Source: Lactiplantibacillus modestisalitolerans
GTDB lineage: Bacteria; Bacillota; Bacilli; Lactobacillales; Lactobacillaceae
Direction: 5' to 3'
Assembly (NCBI RefSeq): GCF_005405425.1
Contig: NZ_BJEA01000001.1
Coordinates: forward strand, 1 to 64,000
DNA length: 64,000 nucleotides
Shown here: in pieces, positions 44,609 to 52,528 of the stretch
How positions within the stretch are numbered: the stretch's first letter is position 1
Layout of the letters: every line of letters starts with the position of its first letter
Notes under the pieces: generated by a model
The model's database searches: none
Told to the model about the DNA's origin: nothing
The model's input: the letters and a program-made list of their open reading frames with translations, nothing else
Translations under genes and position numbers: made by a program

Positions 44609-44637
44609 TTGAACAATTCTAATGTAACCGTTAATAA
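44609..44637 (+). promoter_or_regulatory. promoter of the sigma-factor gene
   Basis: -35 TTGAAC (44609-44614), 17-base spacer, -10 TAATAA (44632-44637), placed right after AT-box 2. The leader to the gene is about 105 bases. Confidence 0.6.
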
Positions 44638-44751
44638 CTAAACGAAAATGTCGCTTTGACACCCCAAGATTCCACCTCGCCCGCCAGCTTCCCAGCGACT
44701 ATCCTTAGACTCAACCTTGGCCGAGGAATCCAATTAATGAGGTGTCCAACC

Positions 44752-45300
44752 ATGCGAACTGACCGTCTCGATAACCAACTTGCTTTTCAACTGCTTGCCG
44801 AACCCGAGCACCAACGCCTACTTTACGGCGCGCTGAAAGCCGCCCACGTCACCCGCTACCACCCGCAATTCGAAGACTGCGTGACCGTCGCACACCTGAC
44901 CTGGCTAGCAGCCTACCAAAACTTCGAACCGGAGCTACCGGCCAACTTGGCAGAGTTTCGCCAGTTCGCCTTCCGGTTGATCAAGTGGCGCACCCTGGAT
45001 TACCTGCGCAAGCAAACGCTACGCACCCAGCACCAGCTCGACCTCGATAACGCCGCCACCGTGACGGTTGACCCGATGCACCACCAGGAACAGCACATGG
45101 AATTAGAAACGTTGCTAACGCAACTTTACGCTCAGGCGCGCCCCGGCGAACGGATTTTCTTAACGGAAGGCTTGCTCGCTGATCAGCCGGTTAGCGCCAT
45201 CATGCGGACTTACGGGGTCAGCCGCCGGACCGTTTATTACTGGCGTAGCGGTTTACTTAAGAAAGCCCACCAACTGTATCAGGATTACCACCGCACCTAA
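44752..45300 (+). CDS. small alternative sigma factor (SigH/ComX-like)
   Basis: A 182-residue protein with sigma-70 region 2 (about 35-90: DCVTVAHLTWLAAYQNFEPE, then FRQFAFRLIKWRTLDYLRKQ) and region 4 (about 120-178: GERIFLTEGLLADQPVSAIM, RTYGVSRRTVYYWRSGLLKKA), lacking region 3. This is the size and layout of the SigH/ComX-type factors found in lactobacilli such as L. sakei, where SigH drives late competence genes. The start at 44752 has GAGGTG upstream; an open extension to 44656 lacks one. Divergent from comK. Confidence 0.75.
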   Translation: MRTDRLDNQLAFQLLAEPEHQRLLYGALKAAHVTRYHPQFEDCVTVAHLTWLAAYQNFEPELPANLAEFRQFAFRLIKWRTLDYLRKQTLRTQHQLDLDNAATVTVDPMHHQEQHMELETLLTQLYAQARPGERIFLTEGLLADQPVSAIMRTYGVSRRTVYYWRSGLLKKAHQLYQDYHRT

Positions 45301-45445
45301 ATCGCAACCGGACTTAGCCCCTGGGATGCGGTTCCGCGACTTTTTCAAAAAAGTTTTGCAATGAGGTGCACAAATTGGCCTGCTCAACCGTCTGTATTAA
45401 TGTAAGCTGGCCAGCCTACAACAAACCCTTTAGGAGGAATGACCC

Positions 45446-45658
45446 ATGACAAACTTTTGGTTAAAAGCAGCCCTTAACGTTCAGACGGAAAACGACAACG
45501 GTGAATTGCGGAAGCAAACCTTCACCAACGTTAATCAAGGTGTGACCGCTGAACAAATTGCCATTTTTAGCAAGGTTTTAGAAACGTTAACTGGCAACTC
45601 CCTGTTCCTGATCAACTTAGCCGACACGACCGAATACACCCGCGCAGCCGCTGAATAA
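45446..45658 (+). CDS. DUF1659 protein
   Basis: A 70-residue protein, NFWLKAALNVQTENDNGELR then KQTFTNVNQGVTAEQIAIFS, matching the DUF1659 pattern. AGGAGG lies eight bases upstream. It is followed after 26 bases by the DUF2922 gene; the two families are usually found together and their function is unknown. Its position directly after a sigma-factor gene is worth noting. Confidence 0.82.
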   Translation: MTNFWLKAALNVQTENDNGELRKQTFTNVNQGVTAEQIAIFSKVLETLTGNSLFLINLADTTEYTRAAAE

Positions 45659-45684
45659 CTAGCCCTTTAAGGAGGAGTCATTAA

Positions 45685-45912
45685 ATGAAAACTTTAGACT
45701 TGAGCTTTAAAACCAGCCAAAACAAGGTGCACCACTTCAAGGTCCACTACGCTAACGACAATTTAGCACCCGCCGTCGTTCAACAAGCCATGGCCGACCT
45801 AGTCACTGCCAAACTTTTTAGTAAGAACGGTGAAAACTTGCTCGCCGAACCACTCGCAGCGAAGTACGTGGAAACCGTTGAAACACCCGTGATCGAAGCA
45901 CCAAAGCAATAA
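45685..45912 (+). CDS. DUF2922 protein
   Basis: A 75-residue protein: MKTLDLSFKTSQNKVHHFKV, then YANDNLAPAVVQQAMADLV, matching DUF2922. It has a Pro/Glu-rich extension at the C terminus (VETVETPVIEAPKQ). AGGAGGAG lies upstream. Second gene of a two-gene operon with DUF1659. Confidence 0.82.
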   Translation: MKTLDLSFKTSQNKVHHFKVHYANDNLAPAVVQQAMADLVTAKLFSKNGENLLAEPLAAKYVETVETPVIEAPKQ

Positions 45913-45932
45913 TTTAAGCCACTACTACTACC

Positions 45933-45966
45933 AGCGGGGTTGGGACGTTCGCGTCTCAGCTCCGCT
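45933..45966 (+). terminator. terminator of the DUF1659-DUF2922 operon
   Basis: AGCGGGGTTGGGACG / CGTCTCAGCTCCGCT stem with mismatches and G-U pairs, followed by GATGTTTTAG. Confidence 0.65.
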
Positions 45967-45972
45967 GATGTT

Positions 45973-46278
45973 TTAGATATCACAGGCGAGCCGAGTCGCC
46001 CGGGTCGCCGTTTGTTGTAAATTATAAATTTCAACGATAATACTGTTCCCCACCGGGTGCCAGTCGAGGGCCTGAATCAAACTGCGCATAAAGTTTCGCG
46101 TAATCTGTGTCTTAATTGAAATCCCGGTCCGTTCGACGTCATCGTAAAAGATGATTCGTTGGTCAAGCTTATCCAACTTAAAATAGTAGTAAGCGAAGTG
46201 TTCGGTCCCCCGCTTTAAGATCAAATGGTACGAACTATTATAGTCCGCCGGAAAAACGTTAATCCAATCGTCATTCAT
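45973..46278 (-). CDS. hypothetical protein, 101 residues
   Basis: A small protein with alternating strands and one long helix: MNDDWINVFPADYNSSYHLI, FAYYYFKLDKLDQRIIFYDD, TRNFMRSLIQALDWHPVGNS. AAGGATG lies nine bases before the ATG. It converges on the DUF2922 gene. I recognise no family; composition and ribosome binding site support it as a real gene. Confidence 0.6.
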   Translation of the reverse strand: MNDDWINVFPADYNSSYHLILKRGTEHFAYYYFKLDKLDQRIIFYDDVERTGISIKTQITRNFMRSLIQALDWHPVGNSIIVEIYNLQQTATRATRLACDI

Positions 46279-46770
46279 GGTCGCGACATCCTTTACTCAG
46301 AGTTTATCCGTTCTTATTGTAGCGTGAAACTGATCAAAAAAACACCGAGAAACGGAAATCCTAAGGTGGCGCTCATGATTCTCACTAAAATACTATCCAG
46401 CTTTAGTTTAGTATCCAAACCCGGCTTTTATTAAGTTCTTTTAAAGTGTCGGGCTAGCTCTCGTAATTAATTGAAATCCCACCAAATACTGGTAAGTTAT
46501 TGGGTGAACGGTTAAGTACCATTTGGTTTTACTATCAATAACTTGAAATCTCTTCTTATAAAAATAGGCCTTTTTTCCTAACAAAATTTTGGTATAATGA
46601 GCTTAAATGGTCGGTTTATGGAATTTAGCAATCAACGTTTACTTTAATCTAATTTTACTTTACAATGTATAGATTAGCGTCGTCGGTTTGCTTTTTTGGG
46701 GTACAATTGCGACTTGAACCTATCGTAGTCGTACCGACGATCATGGGGGAAATTTTAAAAGGAGCACAGG
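46279..46770. other. spacer before the polysaccharide locus
   Basis: AT-rich. Contains an extended -10 promoter, TGGTATAAT (TATAAT at 46593-46598), about 175 bases upstream of the sugar transferase, which would give it a long leader. No coding frame is credible. Confidence 0.5.
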
Positions 46771-47448
46771 GTGTTATTTATGGAATACAAAGAACGAGAA
46801 ATACGACCAATCACAATTGACATCAGTATGCAACATAAACGTTACGGCTACCGCTTTATCAAGCGGGTCTTCGATTTTGTTGCCAGTCTACTTGGTCTGG
46901 TTATTTTATCGCCACTGTTCCTAGTCGTGGCCATCGCGATTAAAGTGGAAGATCCTAAGGGGAGCGTGTTTTATTCACAAATCCGCTTGGGCGAAGGACA
47001 ACGTCCTTTCAAAATGTATAAATTTCGCTCAATGGTTTCAAACGCTGATGAGCTACTCGCACAATTATTAAAAGATAACGAAGTTGACGGCGCCATGTTC
47101 AAAATGCACGACGATCCCCGGATTACAAAGGTTGGTCATTTTATCCGGAAGTACAGTATTGACGAACTACCGCAACTCCTAAACGTCCTACTCGGTCAAA
47201 TGAGCTTAGTGGGTCCGCGGCCGCCGCTGCCACGCGAAGTTGAAGAATACACGCCGTACGATAAACAACGCTTAGCCGTTAAACCCGGTTGTACCGGTTT
47301 ATGGCAAGCAACCGTTCGGAACAGTGTCGGCTTCGACGAAATGGTTAAGATCGACCTCACCTACATTTCTAAACGGAGTGTGTCGTTTGACTTGTACGTC
47401 ATCTTGAAGACCGTTGTCATCATGTTTAAACCAAATGGGGCTTATTAA
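46771..47448 (+). CDS. polyprenyl-phosphate sugar-1-phosphate transferase (priming)
   Basis: Starts polysaccharide repeat-unit synthesis by moving sugar-1-phosphate from a UDP-sugar to undecaprenyl phosphate. It has 225 residues: one N-terminal helix (about 32-55, FVASLLGLVILSPLFLVVAI) and the bacterial sugar transferase domain with KMYKFRSMV, DPRITKVGHFIRKYSIDELPQ, LLGQMSLVGPRPPLP and KPGCTGLWQ. The GTG at 46771 is six bases beyond AAGGAGCAC; the ATG at 46780 is more distant, so GTG is my choice. The transferred sugar is not determinable. Confidence 0.9.
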   Translation: MLFMEYKEREIRPITIDISMQHKRYGYRFIKRVFDFVASLLGLVILSPLFLVVAIAIKVEDPKGSVFYSQIRLGEGQRPFKMYKFRSMVSNADELLAQLLKDNEVDGAMFKMHDDPRITKVGHFIRKYSIDELPQLLNVLLGQMSLVGPRPPLPREVEEYTPYDKQRLAVKPGCTGLWQATVRNSVGFDEMVKIDLTYISKRSVSFDLYVILKTVVIMFKPNGAY

Positions 47449-47450
47449 CA

Positions 47451-47491
47451 CCCGTTCGATCCGGTAACGCTACTGCGTTGCCGGATTTTTT
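47451..47491 (+). terminator. terminator of the sugar transferase gene
   Basis: ATCCGGTAACGC / GCGTTGCCGGAT stem with a TACT loop, then TTTTTTT. Confidence 0.88.
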
Positions 47492-47763
47492 TGGTTCTTG
47501 GAGCGTAGTATCGATTTGAGCTCACGCCCCCACCCCGTAATCTCAACTGTGAAATTAAGATTTGGCTTCATCGACTGCCAAGTACGATTCCTGCAAATCA
47601 ATCCGTTCGCATTGAATTACCTTGATTGTTACATAATATTTTTAACAAAAATAGTAATATCCAGCCGTATTTACCAATTATTAATAGTCTTTAGATAATC
47701 TAACAAGTTTGTTAATATTGCACCCCAGCCAATTTTCTAAGCTACCAACCCCCGCGCGGCCTA
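47492..47763. other. spacer between sugar transferase and flippase
   Basis: AT-rich, no gene seen. Confidence 0.4.
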
Positions 47764-47772
47764 TGCTACAAT
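47764..47772 (+). promoter_or_regulatory. flippase promoter (extended -10)
   Basis: TGCTACAAT is an extended -10. Transcription from it would begin near 47779, which excludes a start codon at 47776 and favours the ATG at 47830. Confidence 0.55.
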
Positions 47773-47829
47773 GAATTGATCGTTGAAGACTTCAACGGTG
47801 AGTACCTAATTGAAACTAGGGGTTTGGTT

Positions 47830-49245
47830 ATGCGTCTGATTAAAAATTACTTTTACACTGCGGGCTACAACGTCCTGATTTTATTGACACCGTTACTCAC
47901 GGTGCCCTACATTTCACGGGTACTAGGGCCCACTGGCGTCGGCATTAACGCCTCAACCAATTCCGTCATTACCTACTTTTTACTGTTTGGAACGGTTGGC
48001 ATTACGATCTACGGTAACCGCGAAATTGCCTTTATTCGCGATGATCCGCAAAAAAGATCGCAAACCTTTTGGGAAATTGAAATATTACAGTTCATCACGA
48101 TTAGTTGCGCCTACCTTGCCTTTCTGGTCTTCCTCAGTCGGGAGCATCAATTTCGACTTTATTTCTTTTATCAATCTTTTTATATTGTGGCCGGAGCCTT
48201 CGACATCTCTTGGTTCTTTATGGGATTGGAAGACTTCAAGAAAACGGTCGTCCGCAACACTTTCGTAAAAATCATTTCGTTGATTGCCATTTTCACCTTC
48301 GTCAAGACCGCTAACGATACTGGCATCTACATTTTAATTTTAGCTGGCTCACAAGTACTGGGAAACTTAACTCTCTGGCCGTACTTAAAGCGGCTCGTTC
48401 ACCGGCCAAATTGGGCCACGTTGCACTGTTTACGGCACTTACGACCGTCACTGGCCCTGTTTATCCCGCAAATCGCAACCACCGTCTACTTAGCATTAAA
48501 CAAAACCATGCTGTGGAAGCTGGATTCAGTTACAGCGGCCGGGTTCTATGATTATTCGGATAAACTCGTCAAACTGGTGTTGGCGCTGGTGACCGCGACG
48601 GGGACCGTTATGCTACCACACATCGCCAACCTATTCGTGAAAAAGAAGCTCGATCAAGTCAAACGCTACCTTTATAAGTCGTTTGACTTCGTACTGTGCA
48701 TCGCCATTCCGATGACCTTCGGGATTGCCGCGGTCGCAACCACCCTGGCCCCGTTGTTTTTCGGCCGTCAGTTTGCAACCGTCGATACGTTGTTGATGGT
48801 TGAAGCGCCGGTAATCGTCCTAATTGGGATGAGTAACGTGCTTGGTCAACAATACCTCTTACCGACCCGTCAGACTAAGACCTATACGATTTCAGTCACG
48901 ATTGGTGCGGTTGTTAATATCATTTGTAACGTACCGTTGATCATTGTCTGGGGCGTTCACGGTTCGATGTTGGCTACCTTGATTTCGGAAGCCTGCGTGA
49001 CCGGCTACCAACTCTGGGTGACTCGTCAGGACTTAAGCTGGCACCAGCTTAGTCGGGGGAGTTGGAAGTACTGGTTAGCTGGAATAACAATGTTTACGGT
49101 CGTTTACCGCTTAAACACGACCATGGCGGTTAGGCCCATCACCCTCGCCTTTCAAATTGTACTCGGGATGGTGATCTACGTGGGATTGCTGTTCGTTTTA
49201 CGGCCACCAATCTTCGCTAGTATTAAGGCTTTAAAACAACGCTAG
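47830..49245 (+). CDS. polysaccharide flippase (Wzx/MATE-like)
   Basis: A 471-residue membrane protein with about 12-14 helices, which would flip lipid-linked repeat units across the membrane. N-terminal GYNVLILLTPLLTVPYISRV and LGPTGVGINASTNSVITYF are typical of the polysaccharide biosynthesis (PF01943) group. Start at ATG 47830 with AGGGG ten bases upstream. It forms its own transcription unit. Confidence 0.9.
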   Translation: MRLIKNYFYTAGYNVLILLTPLLTVPYISRVLGPTGVGINASTNSVITYFLLFGTVGITIYGNREIAFIRDDPQKRSQTFWEIEILQFITISCAYLAFLVFLSREHQFRLYFFYQSFYIVAGAFDISWFFMGLEDFKKTVVRNTFVKIISLIAIFTFVKTANDTGIYILILAGSQVLGNLTLWPYLKRLVHRPNWATLHCLRHLRPSLALFIPQIATTVYLALNKTMLWKLDSVTAAGFYDYSDKLVKLVLALVTATGTVMLPHIANLFVKKKLDQVKRYLYKSFDFVLCIAIPMTFGIAAVATTLAPLFFGRQFATVDTLLMVEAPVIVLIGMSNVLGQQYLLPTRQTKTYTISVTIGAVVNIICNVPLIIVWGVHGSMLATLISEACVTGYQLWVTRQDLSWHQLSRGSWKYWLAGITMFTVVYRLNTTMAVRPITLAFQIVLGMVIYVGLLFVLRPPIFASIKALKQR

Positions 49246-49250
49246 TAATC

Positions 49251-49282
49251 AAAAAAACTGTGATTTTCATCACAGTTTTTTT
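49251..49282. terminator. flippase terminator
   Basis: AAAAACTGTGA / TCACAGTTTTT perfect stem followed by T; symmetrical, so it may also stop leftward transcripts. Confidence 0.88.
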
Positions 49283-49425
49283 CGTCTTCGAATGATAATA
49301 ATCACATCGTGCTTGGTCTCATTAACTTTGCGGTACTGTACCAGCTGCTAGACGCTCAAAGCGCATTCAGCAGCTAATTAGACTAACCCTCAGACCAAAA
49401 AGTACTAGCCCGCACACACGCGACG

Positions 49426-50202
49426 CTAAAAGTGCGTCTTCTTAACCGCCCGCGGCAAGAATTTCCGCTTCAACAAGTTGTAGACCTTAGCCGGCAATTG
49501 TTGTGGTTCCATGTACATTACCGGAACCTCCGCACAACTTAAATGATTGGTCATTAACCAGACGTCTAACAGTAATTCTGATAAGTACCCGAAAACCCTA
49601 GCTTCACGGGCGTCGTAGTTCGAAATATCAACGCGCCGTTCCACCTCAAATAGGCAGTCGAATAACCAAGCCGCGTAGGCGTCAAAATGCTTGGCCGGCA
49701 TGATCAACATGTTAAACATGTGCGCCGACGTGCGGTGCATCACCTTATCGTACGCCGGTAAGTAGTCGGCTTGCGTTTCCGCGACCACTTGGCGAAGCAC
49801 GTCCAAGGGTTCTTGATGATGGGCGTGAATATAATGTGAATAGTTGGTTTCAATGTAATAGTGGCGCTTCTTAGGGACAATGACGTCCTTCGTTTTTAAT
49901 AACTGAGTAATTTCAGCCGCCGTCAGCAAACCGCTCAAGCGGGCCTTCGGGTTCCAGGCTAGGTAGCGCCGGTACTGAACTAGCCCCTTCACGTCAGCGT
50001 CACTGTGCTTCCAAATCCAGTACAGCGCGGTCAACTCGTTAAAGTTCGGATTTTTCGCCGAAATGTTGGCGCCCTCGTTATCAGCTTGGTAGTCGTGCGG
50101 CAACGCCCCATTGATTGCCGCCCCCACAAAAATTGGTTGATAAGTTTCATCGAGCGGCATTTGATACGGTTTATGCGCCGCTACGTATACTTCTACTTTC
50201 AT
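49426..50202 (-). CDS. DUF4422 glycosyltransferase-like protein
   Basis: A 258-residue protein of the DUF4422 family found in capsule and exopolysaccharide loci. Typical blocks are VEVYVAAHKPYQMPLDETYQ, NISAKNPNFNELTALYWIWK, VKGLVQYRRYL and AHMFNMLIMPAKHFDAYAAWLFDCLFEVE. It is probably a cytoplasmic glycosyltransferase; the sugar is unknown. It has its own extended -10 (TGGTATATT) and is followed by no clear terminator. Confidence 0.82.
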   Translation of the reverse strand: MKVEVYVAAHKPYQMPLDETYQPIFVGAAINGALPHDYQADNEGANISAKNPNFNELTALYWIWKHSDADVKGLVQYRRYLAWNPKARLSGLLTAAEITQLLKTKDVIVPKKRHYYIETNYSHYIHAHHQEPLDVLRQVVAETQADYLPAYDKVMHRTSAHMFNMLIMPAKHFDAYAAWLFDCLFEVERRVDISNYDAREARVFGYLSELLLDVWLMTNHLSCAEVPVMYMEPQQLPAKVYNLLKRKFLPRAVKKTHF

Positions 50203-50341
50203 GTGCCAGTCCCCCTCTGGTAATCTGGATTTAATATACCACGTTAACGACTAGCTGGCGGCGCCAGCTAATCTAATCGCCACTTAACTTACTATGGTCC
50301 TAACTCGATTATTTAATAACTAATTATTACCAGTTTTATAC

Positions 50342-50371
50342 AACCGACTAAATGCAACGCATTTAGTCGGT
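50342..50371 (-). terminator. terminator overlapping the acyltransferase stop codon
   Basis: ACCGACTAAATGC / GCATTTAGTCGGT is a perfect 13-pair stem with an AAC loop. The stop codon TAA of the acyltransferase is part of the 5' arm, so the hairpin forms only after the ribosome leaves. A T-poor tail follows (TGTATAAAA). Confidence 0.7.
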
Positions 50372-51427
50372 CCGCGCCAAGTATCGCCGCGGATAAAAAC
50401 AAACCCGCAGCATTGGTAAGTGCGGTACCACGACCAGCCAGCCGAGCGCAAAGAGCGTCCGGTAACTGATCCCCACCACCGTCGCCACAAGCGGTCCGGT
50501 CATGGGTAAGAGGTGGCCGTACAGCCACCCTTCCAAGCCGATGACGTTCAGGTCAACGAGGTGGAAACATAAAATAATCAACGAGCCACGGCCACACTTA
50601 ATCAGCGCTTGAACTGGCCAACTGCTCTGCCAATGACAAGCGAGTTGACTGAGCCGAATCAAAACGAGGCTCCCGCCAATTCCCCCGGCAACCGCAATCA
50701 CGAGGTGCGGCGCCCGTGGAATCGTCATCAAAAAATAGCCTTGAAGCGCACTACCGGCCCATAAGGTGACCCACAGCAGTTGCCACCAGTCACTTAAGCG
50801 TTGCAACAGCTTCGTTTGCCGAATTAAATAACCCGCGTACAGAAATACTTGAGCCAGTAAGGCAGCGTTGAGCGCCCATGGCAGGTAAATGTGCAGGCCT
50901 AGCCAGCCACCAAGGATTCCACAACCGCCAATTAATAATACGCGTATGAACAACGGTTGCCGCCAGTCATGCGTTAGTTGCAAAATTGCGTTAAAAAGCT
51001 GCTTTGCAAGTAGTAAACACAGTAAAAACCAGATAGCCCCCACTGGTTGGACGTGCAAGCGACCAGTCCCAAAAACCGGCGACCCGGCCCCGTATAAAAT
51101 CGCTAGGACCGCGTGCCGGCCATTCGGAAAATACGTTGTTAGGAGCGGATTAGCCGGTAGGCGTTGGGCCAACCAATTTAAAACGATTAAGACGCCCCCA
51201 GTCGCCGCGTACGGTAACAACAACGTTGGTGCGTCGTGTCGTAGCGCTTGGCGCGGTGGCCGTTGGTGGTGCAAATAACCACTTAAAATAAAGAAAATCG
51301 GCATGTGGACCGCAAAAATAATACTTCCGAACCGCTGACCGGTATAAGGTCCTAGCGTATGGCCCACGATCACCGCTAAAATCGCGATGCCGCGGGCAAC
51401 GTTGACCCATTCAATTTGTCGGCGCAT
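50363..51427 (-). CDS. acyltransferase 3 family membrane protein
   Basis: A 354-residue protein with about ten helices. It starts with the signature RRQIEWVNVARGIAILAVIV and continues with HMPIFFILSGYLHHQ, marking it as an O-acyltransferase that modifies sugars, most likely O-acetylation of the polysaccharide made by this locus. It is the last gene of the glf operon. Confidence 0.88.
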   Translation of the reverse strand: MRRQIEWVNVARGIAILAVIVGHTLGPYTGQRFGSIIFAVHMPIFFILSGYLHHQRPPRQALRHDAPTLLLPYAATGGVLIVLNWLAQRLPANPLLTTYFPNGRHAVLAILYGAGSPVFGTGRLHVQPVGAIWFLLCLLLAKQLFNAILQLTHDWRQPLFIRVLLIGGCGILGGWLGLHIYLPWALNAALLAQVFLYAGYLIRQTKLLQRLSDWWQLLWVTLWAGSALQGYFLMTIPRAPHLVIAVAGGIGGSLVLIRLSQLACHWQSSWPVQALIKCGRGSLIILCFHLVDLNVIGLEGWLYGHLLPMTGPLVATVVGISYRTLFALGWLVVVPHLPMLRVCFYPRRYLARTD

Positions 51428-51438
51428 TTAAGTCCCCC

Positions 51439-52515
51439 TCACTTAAATAAATTTGGTAGTCCCCACCGAAAACATCGAAAGAGGCGGAGCAACCGCACGC
51501 ACCAGTCACTAAAGACAGCCGTCAAGCCGACCCAAACCCAAGTTGCGAGCCAGTGACCTAGCAATGGGCTCAGTACTGGAACAACGATAGCTAGTGGTTC
51601 AAGCAATAGCACGGCCACTAACAGTACCCCGTAAGCCCCTTCCAAAAAATTATGTGGTCGCGGTGCGCGTAGTGGCCGGTTGAGTTGCCGCACCGCGACG
51701 GTTAGGCCAATCGTGACGCACGGTAAAAATTGTAAACTCTGCGTAAATGGTTGCGTCAAGATCAAATCGTAATTATGGTTCAAATTAACGGCGTACATGC
51801 TGACCGCCAGCATTCCCCCGAAGCAGGCGGCCGTCCCCAACCAAAGCCCGAGTAAGCGTTGCCGTGTTAACCAGTTTTGCCAGCTGCCGCGACTGATCCA
51901 CGCTCCCATCAAGACATCGATTGGAACCATCAGGATGAATAATAGTCCCCGCACCGCTGGCACGTTCCCGGTTAAAAAGAATCCTGCGAGGGGTCCCAGG
52001 CTGAGTACGACTAAATAACAGCCAATGCCAATTTGAACGGGCCCCCGGGCTTGCGGTTGACTAAGTTGCCGTAAAATTGGCGCCAGTAAACTTAATTCCA
52101 GCAAGCCAATGAAAATCGCTACTAATCCCCCCGGCACTTGGTCACAAACCACCCCCATGGTCGCCCAACTAAGCGAAACTCCCGCCGTCGTTAGGGTCTG
52201 GACACTTATCACACCGATTAAAAGTAGACCACTGACCACGAAACCCGCGAAGAACCGACTCCGGTACTTTGATGTTCCACTTTGCAAACCGGAAACTTGG
52301 CCCCCCCGCGCACCGATGGCCATCAAGAGTAAGTGTGGCGCACTCGTCACGAGGATGGCTAAACAAAACTGCGGGTAAAACCACAAGCTCTGTGGCTGAC
52401 TCGTAAAGGCACTCACCCCCCGCGCCCCCGTATAACCATAAATTAGCAACCCGACCGCTAAGGTTACGAGTCGCCGTTGAAATTGATACAACTGATATTC
52501 ATTCATGCGACTCAC
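51439..52515 (-). CDS. multi-spanning membrane protein in the polysaccharide operon
   Basis: A 358-residue, very hydrophobic protein with about ten helices. I place the start at the GTG at 52515 because AAGGGAG lies eight bases upstream; an ATG three codons later is the alternative. The helix pattern is similar to acyltransferase-3 proteins, but the N-terminal RRQ...ARG..I and H...F..SG motifs of that family are absent. It may be a degenerate relative or a separate transporter. It lies between the Wzy-like and acyltransferase genes. I do not recognise the family. Confidence 0.65.
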   Translation of the reverse strand: MSRMNEYQLYQFQRRLVTLAVGLLIYGYTGARGVSAFTSQPQSLWFYPQFCLAILVTSAPHLLLMAIGARGGQVSGLQSGTSKYRSRFFAGFVVSGLLLIGVISVQTLTTAGVSLSWATMGVVCDQVPGGLVAIFIGLLELSLLAPILRQLSQPQARGPVQIGIGCYLVVLSLGPLAGFFLTGNVPAVRGLLFILMVPIDVLMGAWISRGSWQNWLTRQRLLGLWLGTAACFGGMLAVSMYAVNLNHNYDLILTQPFTQSLQFLPCVTIGLTVAVRQLNRPLRAPRPHNFLEGAYGVLLVAVLLLEPLAIVVPVLSPLLGHWLATWVWVGLTAVFSDWCVRLLRLFRCFRWGLPNLFK

Positions 52516-52528
52516 CGTACCGACTCCC

